A stretch of 64,000 bases of DNA from Aurelia coerulea (taxonomy: Eukaryota > Cnidaria > Scyphozoa > Semaeostomeae > Ulmaridae). Under the pieces are notes generated by a model, which had not been told where the DNA came from, searched no databases, and was given only the letters and a program-made list of their open reading frames with translations. Made by a program: the position numbers and the translations under genes. Numbering within the stretch: position 1 is the stretch's first letter; each line of letters begins with the position of its first letter. Positions 45,600 to 56,564 of this stretch are shown piece after piece. The stretch is taken from positions 5,851,501 to 5,915,500 of the forward strand of contig CM076961.1 in NCBI GenBank assembly GCA_039566865.1, read 5' to 3'.

Positions 45600-47490
45600 T
45601 CACACACCGGATTACTTTTCGCATCGGATAGGGGGGTGCAGTTACACGACACCGAGGCAATCGGGTGTCACTCCGCTCTGGAGGTGAGGTGAAAATGAAT
45701 CCGATGCACTCCGCTCCGCATTCCATCTCGTGTAACTGCAACAATCCGGTGTGACCCCACTCCGTTTGCTCATGTAACTACACCAATCCGATGTGACCCC
45801 ACTCCATTTGGGCTTCGCAGTTGTCAAAGACAATTGATTTAGACTTCGCAGTGAAGGGGGGGTAAGTTGTATTTTCCTCCAACAGTTGTCGCAGCGCTTT
45901 TTGTGAATGTCAAAAGGGGAAAAGGAAGTCAATCCTTTAACTAATACATGGCATCTTCGCATCATTTAAGTCAATAAGGATAGCAAAAATTTTTGCTCGC
46001 TTCGCTCGCAATTCCGAACATCTATCATAGTATGTCTCGTATAACATCTTACGACCGTTGCATTGCAGCTTTATTAGAATCAATGAACCCGACTTAAGAG
46101 CGCCCCTTTAACTTTGTATGTGTATTGCATCTATTTGGGAAAAAATATAAATCAAATTAAGTGCTTCTCAGAAATTTCTGCTCGCTTCGCTCGCACTTTT
46201 ATCTATATTTACACTTTTCGTATTTGGCAACATGCTGCCACTTGTCTTCATCGCGAAGTAGTCTTATGCCTTCCTTAAATTTTATCGACAGTGCCCCTCT
46301 TTTCGAAAATACTATGAAAGTCAATGTGTGCTTCTCAAAAATTTTCGCTCGCATTCTCTCAGTGGCGTGTTGGCCCCCCCCCCCACTTTTGTCGAAAGAT
46401 GGTCCTCGAGATTCATCTACAACCGAAGAGAAAATAGCTGGGTATAGGTTGGGAAAGAATTTTCCGATAAATGTCAAATATTGGCACTGGCAAGTATGAT
46501 ATTGGGAGACGCATTCTAAGCCAACGAAGAGGATCTTTTTTCAAAAATTGTCCTCGTGCTCTGATTCATACAAAACCGTCCCAAAACGATCAAGGTTTCC
46601 TTGACGCTAAAGGCATACATGATATTTGGAGATGCATTCTAAGCCAAAGTAAATAGTCTTTCTTCAAAAATTTCCTTCATGGGATAACTGTTACAAAACG
46701 ATCAAGGTTTCTTTGTCGCTAAAGGCAAGCATGATATTGGGAGATGCATTCTAAGCCAAAGTAAAGGGCGTGACCCAAAAATTTTCCTCGGGGCTTCGCC
46801 CCCAGGCCCCATCATTGTGATGCCCCCGCTTAATTTACCCTGGCCACCACGCTGCATTCTCTTTATGTTTCTTATGCTCACTAAACGTCACCATTCAAGT
46901 GCACGAGCATTTGCTGTTTTTCTAGCGTATTGATAAGAGTTTAAAGACGACAGACGAAAAAAATTGAAGTTGGCAAACGATGGTATAAAACCTTCTTCAT
47001 GGGCCCAAACCCTTAGCATTCTTCGTGGGCTCTTGATGGGTCAATCAACCCTGTGGCATTGAAAGTTTTAATGAACCTATTTCATTTGCTTGTTTTGTTC
47101 AGGCATATTCTTGTTTTTGTCCTGGGAGTAGGCAACTCCAAGTAGCTAACTTTTTATCTGCAACTTTAATGAACTTGGTCCTTTTATTCTTCGATTCTGG
47201 GTGGCTTTGTCTAAAAGAGGGTGTTTCCGGCATTCTAAAGGGTGTGGCCTCCAAACATTTTTCTGGGGGCAAGCCTTCGGACCCCCGTTTTTGCCCGCTT
47301 CGCTCGCATCTTGCCCCCCCCCCCAAAAACAGGACCCTGGCTACGCCACTGAGTGCAGGGTGACTCGGTGTCGTGAAACTGCAATCAAAAATGGGTTCAT
47401 GGCAATCCAGTGTCGTGTAACTGCGTGCGATTTTGAGCAAAATGGGTTGAAACCAATCCGATGTGATAACGGAACTTGTTTGGTCAGAGG
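45600..47490. repeat. Composite repeat region with GTGTCGTGTAACTGC words
   Basis: GCAGTTACACGACACCGAG at about 45638 recurs inverted as CTCGGTGTCGTGAAACTGC near 47365, and similar words with AATCCGATGTGA flank both sides. This suggests one larger inverted-repeat element that has received later insertions (for example 46360-46854). The word GCTCGCTTCGCTCGCA recurs near 45996, 46180 and 47290. The true ends are uncertain. Confidence 0.45.
46360..46854. mobile_element. hAT-like element with internal tandem repeats
   Basis: A 495-bp element with ends CAGTGGCGTGTTGGCC and GGCCACCACGCTG, flanked by the 8-bp duplication CATTCTCT (46352-46359 and 46855-46862). Inside, a unit starting GATATTGGGAGA, then GCATTCTAAGCCAA, occurs at 46498, 46621 and 46733. 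Confidence 0.88.
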
Positions 47491-47569
47491 TCTCGTCCAT
47501 AGCCAAGAGAAGAGTCTAGTTTTTATCCATCAATCTCAACGATAATCAAGACGAAAACGAATCGCCAAT

Positions 47570-48775
47570 AACAAGGGCAGATTTTGTAATACAATAGCAC
47601 GAGTTGCTTTTGTTGACACCTCAATTCAAAGCGAGAAGCGATCACAGACAAAGGAAATTCTATCAACCAGTAATTCAAAACAAATAAAGCCGCAAAATTA
47701 TCTCTGAAACCCAGGTAGCTAGCTCGCTCGCTGTGCATTCCAGAAATTATTTTTAAGAACAAACACGAGCATAGATCGAAAAAAGAAGGATATATCTACA
47801 CATCTGCCGCGGGCCTTTTATTTCTTTGGTCCAGAAGCTGAGCAGTAAATGTTTTGATAACACCCAAAAAAATAAGAGAATTGAATCGCCTCCTAAACGG
47901 CTTTTGAACCAAACAAATAAAATGCCCGCGGCAGATGTGTAGATGCATCCTTCTTCTTTCGATCTACGCTCATGTTTGCCCTTAAAAACAGTTTCTGGAA
48001 TGCACAACGAGCGAGCTAGCTACCTGGGTTTCAAAGAAACTTTTGCGGCTTTGTTTGTTTTGAATTGCTGGTTGAGAGAATTTCCTTTGTCTGCAATCGC
48101 TAATCGCTTTGAATTGAGGTGTCAACGAAAGCAACTCATGTTATTGAACAAGGACAGATAATGTTACAATAGAACTCGCTATCTTTCATTGACACCTAGA
48201 TACAAAGCAATTTGTGATTGCAGACAAAGGGAATTCCATGCTCGGTTGGTCAAGACATAAACAAAAACAAAGCAAGCCGCAAAAACTGCCCTGAAACTAG
48301 GGTCGCTAGCGCGCTCGTTGTGCATTCCAGAAATGGTTTTTAAGAGCAATTATTAGCACATATCGAAAGAAGAAGGATATATCTAAACTTCTGCCTCGGG
48401 CATTTTATTTATTTTGTGCGGAAGCCAATTGGGAGGGGATTCAATTCTCGTACTTTTTAGGTGTAATTAAAACACTTACTGCTCAGCTTCTGTACGAAAA
48501 AAATAAAATGCCCGAGGCAGAAATTTAGATATATCCTTCTTCTTTCGATATGTGCGAATATCTGCTCTTTAAAACCATTTCTGGAATGCACAACGAGCGA
48601 GCTAGCGACCCGGGCAATTTTTGCGGCTTTCCTTGTTTTTGTTTATGGCCTGACCAACCGAGCATGGAATTCCCTTTGTCTGCAATCGCAAATTGCTTTG
48701 TATCTAGGTGAATAAGTCCTATTGTAACATTATCTGTCCTTGTTATGTTATTGTATTACAAAATCTGCCCTTGTT
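47570..48775. mobile_element. Outer foldback MITE (AACAAGG family) with exact 9-bp TSD
   Basis: The ends AACAAGGGCAGATTTTG and CAAAATCTGCCCTTGTT are flanked by the exact 9-bp duplication ATCGCCAAT (47561-47569 and 48776-48784). Without the inner insertion the element is about 600 bp, nearly all inverted arms (AACCAGTAATTCAAAACAAA, GTAGCTAGCTCGCTCG, AAGGATATATCTACACATCT). Confidence 0.92.
48147..48744. mobile_element. Inner foldback MITE of the same family, nested
   Basis: A 598-bp element with ends AACAAGGACAGATAATG and CATTATCTGTCCTTGTT, flanked by the exact 9-bp duplication ATGTTATTG (48138-48146 and 48745-48753). It sits in the right arm of the outer copy. Its arms resemble the outer copy but are clearly diverged. 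Confidence 0.93.
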
Positions 48776-48784
48776 ATCGCCAAT

Positions 48785-49264
48785 ACAAATCTACTACCCT
48801 TGTATTTATAGTAAAATCCAGTTCAAAGTCCAGTAAACAAAGTCTAGACGCTTTTGTCTAGGAAACCCAAAAATACTATTATTTATTACAACCATGTCTC
48901 ATGAGAGTTTCTTATCCATACTATGTCTAAATCATGTCTCTCGAGGGAGTTTCTTATTCGCACTTGTCTGAAAAGTGTCTCTTGAGAGGGTTTGACCCCC
49001 GTTTGACCCTTGGACTCATCATCGTTCCTAACGGAACTCGAACAACAAATATTCCTGAAAATAGTTGAAAGACGAGTACAAGTCTACCTGCAGCTCTGTC
49101 TAACAGATGTCCCAAAGAAATTACTCCCGTGTGAAAAATCGCCAAATTTCGATTATCAAACCAGTCATAAACTTTTCTCTTTTGCTAATGATCCAACTAA
49201 AATTAGCCTGCGGTCTGCACGCAGGCTGACTAAAATTAGAGGTATAAATTTTTGTTTTCATTGC
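48785..49264. other. Gene-free stretch
   Basis: No gene is recognised. AGTTTCTTAT words near 48905-48960 resemble the repeat at 26521-26795. Confidence 0.5.
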
Positions 49265-49268
49265 TTAA

Positions 49269-49596
49269 AGGGGCTCCGTCATCAAACAGAAAACAAATCC
49301 GTAAACTCGCACGTGTCGCCGATTATCCATTGTTCATCCATTGTTCATCCATTGTTCTCTGCAGTTTGTTTGGTGGCTTCACCCAAGCCATCAAAAAGCG
49401 ACCGTTAAAAATCCACTTACATCCGAGCAATCGTAGAAGATATGAATGTTTGGTTTGTTCCTCAGTGAAGTACAATGATTAATGCCCAAACAGCAACTTT
49501 CATTTTGAAAAAAATACGAAAATCCTGAGTGATATCACCTCTCCAAAAAAACTGCAAAAATCATCGTTTTGTTTACATTTTGACGACGGAGCCCCT
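49269..49596. mobile_element. piggyBac-like MITE (AGGGGCTCCGTC ends)
   Basis: A 328-bp element between TTAA sites (49265-49268 and 49597-49600) with ends AGGGGCTCCGTCATCAAA and TTTTGACGACGGAGCCCCT. A short ATCCATTGTTC triplicate lies inside (49325-49355). Confidence 0.85.
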
Positions 49597-50688
49597 TTAA
49601 AGGGTATGAAATAACACATTGAAAAACCTCAGCCTGATCTATACTCTTTCAGCAACATCGTTGATTTTGCCTAAGAGCCATTATGTTGAGATTTTTCATT
49701 GTCCTTCAAGTCTACAATAATAGTTTGAATTTCATTCTGACATTGATGACCAAATTAGAAGCTGAATATACAAAAAGAAATTATCTGGTAATCATCAGCA
49801 CTTTTTCAGTATGCTTCAAAACTAGGCAGACATAAAAAAATAGATTTACTAATTTCAAAACCAATCAAAAGATCAGCTATGCCTGGAAAAATAATTTAAT
49901 CTTTGATCTTCTTGCCATATAAAAAAAATGGAATATCGGCCTAATAATGAAATGTTGGTGAATTTTCAAACATGAGTACTGTTATTGAAAACCTGTTATG
50001 TTCCCAATATTCAAAATAAGTTGTTTATGGCCAATATGATGTTTCGATGGTTCGTGCCCGTGCAGAGAATGAAGGGGAGTACAAGGTCTTTAAGCAGTGA
50101 AATTTGTTAATGCTACTTATACAAATGTCACGCAGTGTTAATTTCCAATATTAAGGCCATCTATAATGTCATTTCAGTGGTTTTTTGCGAGGCCAAGCGA
50201 GGTTACCAGGTCTTGACTTGGTTAAAGTGAATAAGATGTTACTTCCTGTGATATCATGTCATTGCTTGAGAAAGGTACCGCAAAAAAGAATTAGTACCTG
50301 ACCATAAACCAGCTTTTGAAAAGAGATCTTGAAGTGGCGTTTTTTATCCCATTTCTCAAGCCAAATTTGGCAGCCGAAGCTGAACTAAGGACAAGAGCCC
50401 TCTGCTTCGTTATAATAACTACAGAAACAGCCAGTATTGCTCAACAAGGATCGCATACAAATTGTTTTCTGTTTTTGGAGCGATAAGCGAGTTGCTTATA
50501 ATTTTCGTTTTCGAAAACACTGAAAACGGTCAAAAAACGTCGATAAAATTTCATATCGACATGAGTGGAAAAAAATGTTTTGGTAATGCTAAAGATTACA
50601 AATTTCGTTGTCCTAGTTTCTGAACAGTTTGCAAATAATTCAGGCTTTCTGTAAAGTTTCAGTCATAAATCTTCGAAATCGGCATTAA

Positions 50689-50883
50689 AGGCAGTCTGTC
50701 ACGCATTTGATTGGGTGATAATGACAATACAAAGAATAGGAGACTTGAATGGTTGCTGGGCCTCTTGACTTTCTACGACCGTAGAAAGTGAGAATGATCA
50801 GCCCTTTCAAATGAACAGATTCATAAATAAATCCGTTGAGCTCTGACTTTGCTACGACCAATCAGATACGTGACAGACTGCCT
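50689..50883. mobile_element. piggyBac-like MITE (AGGCAGTCTGTCACG ends)
   Basis: A 195-bp element between TTAA sites (50685-50688 and 50884-50887) with perfect 15-bp ends AGGCAGTCTGTCACG and CGTGACAGACTGCCT. Confidence 0.9.
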
Positions 50884-50887
50884 TTAA

Positions 50888-52453
50888 AAAATGCAGCTTA
50901 CGTTTGTGCTTCTGAAATCTTTTCATTTGAATTTTTGCATTGCAACAGCCTGCGATAATGGCAACAGCAGTGGTGATTCAATGTCTAGCAAAAAAGGATT
51001 TAAGCATGATTAGATAATGTGCAAGTGGATATCCAACACATTTGATCAAACCTTGTCGATGGGGCGCTTTGGGGTTTCACTTGATGCAAGCTGGATCAAT
51101 TTTGGGCAACTTGTTTTTCCGTGTTTTCAGATGTTTAATGAGTTGCACTTATTGTCAGTTTTAGCGCTCGGGCTTCAGGCTCCACGAAACGGAAACAATA
51201 GAGAAATTTATTCAGAAGTGCAACTCTTGGTTTTGCTTTTTTGCATCCGGGCTCTTTAGGTTTTTGCGAATTTGTATCTCAATTTGCAGCCTCTGATGCT
51301 CTCCAAAGATCTCACCTTGTGGAAGAGTGACAATTAAACCAGACAGCCATCTATTGATTATAACAAACTCCCCAATTTTGCATGAGTTGGGGTATGTTTA
51401 ATAAAGGACAATCATGCATCAAGAGACCTTACAGTATCCAAGGAAAACAAAGCATAAAAAGAGAATGAACTCCTAGCTAACAAGTGAATCAGGAAAAACG
51501 TACGAAGAAAGAGTACAAGCCCCGAATACCAAAGCAGTAATTACATTAATATCCTATCAAACAGACGACATATTCAATCAATTTTAGAATTTATCCTCCA
51601 TGGTCCCTTCAAAAAACCTTGAAAGACTGCCCAGAATGAAGAGTCATCCCTATTAGCGTGACAAGACTATTCAAAGAGATTCTATTCTCCTAAGAGGATA
51701 CAACATGCTAACACAGACAATTACCGTATCATTGCCGTGAGTCAGGAAAAGTCAATGAAGTTTCTTGATGATTTCTAGCCATATTCTTCGACACTTTTGA
51801 ACGACCTTTCTCAAACAAATGTCCCCTATCTCGAGGAAGGGGAGGCCCATCGGAACCAGGTGAATTTTAATATCTTTAGGGTGTGTCAGAAAAAAAGCCA
51901 TTCCGTCAAAAAATTTAACTAGCAGTGACAGGAACTTGGAGAGGAACATCTCGGGAAAGGCTGTACAATGAGCTTGGATGGGAATAAGTTCGAGAAGATG
52001 GAGTAGACGTCTGATGCCTTAACAATTACACGCGAGACCCCATTCCACCGCTGCATGAAACAAACTATATTTTTCGAAACCAGCCAGTAGTTCAAGCGGA
52101 GAAATTCAGGTCTAGTTTTTATCCTAACTGCTTATTTGAGTGGAATAAACTTTTTTCGAGGGCATCCAATTTTCAAAAGGAACTTATTTTCGTGACCTCC
52201 TGTCAACTCCGTTTATGGTATTCACAATCCAAAAGGGATTGCGTACTTAAAGTTGAGGGTTGGGCTGAGCAAACTAAATTTTCACAAATTCAAGCACAAT
52301 TTTAAAGACACAATCAACCCAATTTCCAATTAACGATGGCATTGAAAGTTTCTTTCCCTGAAGTTTGCAAATGATGTTCCTACGGATATTCTAAAGCTTT
52401 TACTATACGGAGATGAAAGCCTGCCTTCGGAAGCAAATGCATAATAAACTTAC
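50888..52453. other. Probable intronic or intergenic stretch, no exon recognised
   Basis: The next exon of the minus-strand zinc-finger gene should lie here or beyond, but I could not identify it. Open frames at 51017-51259 and 51752-51949 have no family features. Confidence 0.4.
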
Positions 52454-52670
52454 ATGAGTCACATGCATAGCACCAGATGCTGATATCTGCATAGCTTATT
52501 GCAATTGGATGTCCTGCATCAGCATTGTGCTTCACCATATGCTCATTAACATATCTGCTACAAAATACTTTGGCACAGGAAAGACAGAGCCAATTTTCAC
52601 CTTGGGCTTCACATTGATTGCATTTCTCATTTGGATCAACCCCAACCTTCTGATCACCAGCTACAACTCC
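52454..52670 (-). CDS. HDAC6: ZnF-UBP exon, HDAC6-like (partial gene)
   Basis: A 217-bp exon between acceptor tcttttacag/GGA (exon starts at 52670) and donor TCAT/GTAAGT (exon ends at 52454). It enters in phase 0 and leaves after one base of a codon that probably reads Tyr. It encodes a UBP-type zinc finger: CNQC, ENWLCLSCAKVFCSRY, NEHMVKHNADAGHP, then ISIWCYAC. The Cys/His ligands and the Trp and Tyr that hold a free ubiquitin C-terminal tail are present. The order ENW-CLSC-RYVNEHM-HPIAISYADIS-WCYAC is closest to HDAC6 as I remember it; BRAP- and USP-type fingers differ in these positions. No deacetylase domain is visible, so a short stand-alone UBP protein or an isolated exon copy remains possible. 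Confidence 0.75.
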
Positions 52671-52727
52671 CTGTAAAAGATTCAATTCAGTTCAGTTTCA
52701 TTTATAAAATAGACATTGATTAACTAC

Positions 52728-52886
52728 AATAGGCGATTACACTAAATATGGTGGCGAGGAACTTTTTACCAAGATGCATTGCCTTCGAATAACTAATCTT
52801 TAACGATTCTATAGGAATTCGATTAAAGAGCGGAATGCATCTTGGTAAAAAGTTCCTCGCCGCCATGTTTAGCGTAATCGTCTATT
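52728..52886. mobile_element. Short MITE upstream of the UBP exon
   Basis: A 159-bp element with imperfect 50-bp inverted ends (AATAGGCGATTACACTAAA, GGCGAGGAACTTTTTACC, AAGATGCATT and inverse). A partial relative (CGCCATGTTTAGC) lies near 9870. No target duplication was identified. Confidence 0.75.
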
Positions 52887-53303
52887 AATAAACTGTAAGA
52901 CTAGTAAGGAACAAAGACATACAAAATACCGATGCTGTAATCTGCATAATGCAGGTTGCATAATCATACAATTATGCAATGCTGAAACCTGCATTATGCC
53001 ATCTACATTATGCAGGTTGTCTTCAGAATACAAAATGCAGGTTGCAGGTTATGATTTACGGCCAAGAAGGGCTGTAGCAACGTATAAGATTACTTATACA
53101 TCAACTGCTAAATACTTCACTTTGTTGATTTTTCTATATTTAACCAAGCTGGAAGTCATATTGCATCTTAGGACGGGTCAAGTATGTTTGAAGATCATTT
53201 TACTTTGCCTTAGAGCGGCTCTTCAATCCTGTCCCTAAAATGGAAGCCTTGAACATTCTGTGATAGCTGATCTTGGAAAATTTTAAGAGCACCATGTTAA
53301 CCT

Positions 53304-54770
53304 ACCGGGTGAGCCAATTAAAAGAATCCCTGTTTGAAAAATCAACAATCCCTGAATATTAAGATGATGATATTGGGAAACATATCATTTAACAGAAGAC
53401 ATGTTCAAATAGACCTCAAAATTTACCTAACTGAAATCGGACATTCCATTCTGAAACTATGAGGGATTTTCTCCAGAAAGCCCTTTCGAGAAATCTTCAA
53501 AACAGGCTCAAAACAATGACCAAAATTCCCGAACTTTTTGTCATATGAGTGGAACACATTCTAACATGTTTTATCCTCTTGGCTAGATGAAATCGTCCGG
53601 AATAATATTGCTTTGCCCCCGTGGACGACATTTTCATCTCCTCTACCGGGTGACCCAAAAAAACGCAACGGATTTGATCGCGACTAGCGACAAGAATTTA
53701 GGTCCAATCCATCCATAGTAATTTTTGATATAATCCTCGATAGCTAACTTGAACATAGATAAAATGTTTGATGATATTGGTGCATGGAAACATGGAATAT
53801 TGATCTTCAAAGTTCAAATTTGCCTAAACATCCAAACCAGAGCTTGTGGCTTTTAGCCTAAACTGCAAACGCGCAATTTTGGGGAATCTTCTGAATTACC
53901 GTGAAATAAGAGAATAAAGCCTCATGCTGAGGAAAATATTTGAATAGAAATTCAATCAAATTCATTAAGTTTGTCCTGAAAAGACATCTTTTTTATGCTT
54001 CGAAAGTTTCGAAAAGTTAGCATTGCATCTATCTCATAAAAGAAAGAAATCCGCGAAGTATTTTGTTTTGGTGTGAACAATTAATTAATCCTTACAATCT
54101 TCATAACTTTAATGAAATGCAGTTTGTAAAATCTTTCTTCGAATTATTATGAAACAAGAAATCAAATATACCCAAGGGAAAATTATCTATGGACAAGACC
54201 CTTGAAAATGCCCATTCGTGCTTGGCTCTTTTGCAGGTGCACTTTGATTGAAGAAATATATTCCTTTGTGCATTTTCCCTTAAAGCAAGTTTTCAGTTAG
54301 GCCAAAACCCGAAACCTCTGGTGTGGCGATGGAAGCAAATTTGCACTTTCAAGATTGATATTCCTCCTCTCCATGCAGCAATATCAACAAACAAGGTATC
54401 TATCTTCAAGCTAGCTATCGAGGAGCATGTCAAAAATTATTTTGGATTGATTGGATTTAAATAATTGCCGCTAGTCCCGATCAAGTCCGCTGCGTTTTTT
54501 TTTTGGATACCCGGTATAGATAAAACGTGCCAAAGAATGTACAAGTCATGACAAGTCATGAGAAATTTGGTCGTGACTCTATGCAGTTTTTGGAAGTTTC
54601 TTGGAGGGGTTTCCTCGAGAAAATCTATTATAATTTCAGAACGGCGTGGCCGATTTCAGGCACGTACAATTTAGAATATATTTGAACATGTTTGCAATTG
54701 AATGACATATTTGCCAACATTATTATCTCGATATCGAGGATTCTTATGGCCATAGCTTTGGACTGAAGGC
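53304..54770. mobile_element. Outer foldback element, TACCGGGTGAGCC end
   Basis: The left arm (53304-53550) recurs inverted at about 54540-54770: GACATGTTCAAATA, CTGAAATCGG, ATTCTGAAA, GATTTTCTC. The right terminus is degraded. A second element sits between the arms (53645-54515), and a part copy lies at 2060-2300. Confidence 0.65.
53645..54515. mobile_element. Tc1/mariner-like non-autonomous element
   Basis: Inverted ends of about 45 bp: TACCGGGTGACCC, CGCAACGG, TTGATCGCGACTAGCG at the left and their inverse at the right. The ends abut TA on both sides (53644-53645, 54515-54516 region), as expected for mariner-type targets. It is about 870 bp with no transposase frame. Confidence 0.8.
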
Positions 54771-55164
54771 CCTCCATTACCTTTTTCCTCGAGCAATTAT
54801 ATTTCTTCATGGAGCTTTGACATTTTGCAGACAAATCATATACCGTAAAAGCTCTATTAAGCCCCCCCCCCTCTCAATTAACCCCTCCCCCACTTGTATC
54901 AAATTTCAGAGGTCAAAGATTCTCCATTTATTGAGCTAAATAAGTTTGAATGTTAATTTTGATGTGTTTTGAGATTAAACTTTGTTGAATTCATGTAACT
55001 ATTTAACTCGTAAAATTGTATATCTAAACCGCAAAATGTGGCGCAAAATGGACTAAAAGGTGTCAAAAAATAAATTTAATAGAGCCTTTACGGTAAATGA
55101 ATTGTGCATAGATTGATGTAAAATCCAGCTGAGTAACAAAATGCTTGGGTTACACCCCTTGTTG

Positions 55165-56266
55165 GCAGAACCACTATAATTTCCGAGGATTTGTTTAGAT
55201 TCTCCGTAAGCTCGAATATTATGGATTCAGGAGAATTACTAACCAATACCAATGGTTCCAATCTTACCTAAAAACTGACAACAGAACAGTGTATGTTTTC
55301 ATTAATGGAGCAAAATCCAATACCCAGGTCATTGATATAGGTGTTCCTCAGGGCTCCATCTTTGGCCCTATTCTTTTCCATCTTTGCGTCAATGATATGC
55401 ACCAAGCAACCACCCTTCGTCTTACTGTAGGCTTTTTGCAGATGACACTAATATATTTTCCTTTGGCAGTGACATACAGCAGCTAACAGAAACTACAAAT
55501 GCTGAGCTTTCTAAATTAGATTGCTGGCAGAAATCAAAACTCATGCAAAGCATTGAGAAAACAAACTACTGCTGTCTTTTCACCAAAATACGCTGAAGAC
55601 TGTAAAAAATACAAATCCAAATTGGAGAATATAGCACGCATACAACCAGCATTAAATATCTTGATCAAACTATCGACGAAAATCTTTCATTGACCCAACA
55701 TTTCAAAGACATTGGAAATCGAATCCTTTCCCATGCCTACTTGTTTGCAAAACTCCTCCATCTACTTCTTAAGGAATGTATTTTGGCACTTTACCATGCA
55801 GTTGTACAATCTAAGATTGATTATGGTCTCAAAATTTGGGGTGATGCATCAGTTGAGATCTAAAGACATTCTAAACTCATCAAAATCAAATCCTCAAAAT
55901 TCTTCAATTGAAAACCTTTATGTATCCAAAATGCATTACACAAAGAAGAGGCCTCCTGAAAATATGTGACCAATATACATTCTAAAGAACCTTCAAATAA
56001 TGCATCAGCTAGCATATATACCTGAAACCTTACCAGAATCAATAGGAAACACTTGCGAACAAAGTGAAGTTACAAGAACACGAAATCTCCGGGGCAAACT
56101 GTTTTTTAACAGGACCAAAACAAGCTCAAAATGGGGTGACAGAACTTTCTCCAACAAGGGACCTTTACTTTGGAACAGGCTCCTACTTTCTGTAAAAACA
56201 ATTGATAGTAAAAACTCTTTTACGAAAACCCTGAAAGAATCAAAACTGCAGGAATATTACTCTTAA
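55165..56266 (+). pseudogene. Decayed LINE ORF2 (reverse transcriptase, C-terminal half)
   Basis: Broken frames encode LINE reverse-transcriptase motifs: QWFQSYL, VPQGSIFGPILF, VNDM, then in another frame FADDTNIFSFGSD (active-site F/YADD), and near the end LRGKLFFNRTKTSSKWG and GPLLWNRLLLSVK. The last is a usual C-terminal segment of CR1/Jockey-like elements. There are several frameshifts and stops. It is 5'-truncated before the fingers domain and followed by a 3' UTR-like stretch to about 56560. Confidence 0.85.
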
Positions 56267-56564
56267 AAGTTCATAGCTACTACCTACAAAACAAAAACTA
56301 ACAAACAAACAAAATTTTCAAGCCAACCCAGCTCTGTCAAAATGTTTTCCCGCATATTCTTTACCATCATTCATCTTCTGCTTCAAAAAATTATTTTCCC
56401 TTGTAGATTCAAAGCTGACTGTGATTTGTAGCTTAGTTGTTAATGAGAATTATATCTTGTAACTTTCTCGTAACTTTATCAACATAATATAATGGTTAAA
56501 CGTTTTGTTATGTTCTTGTTCTTGTAAGAGCCCTAGGCTAGATAAGCATTTTTCTATTTAGGTT

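Noticed and set aside
47165..47352. Possible further hAT element ending CCTGGCTACGCCACTG
   Set aside because: Only a right end is visible; no matching left end or 8-bp duplication was found.
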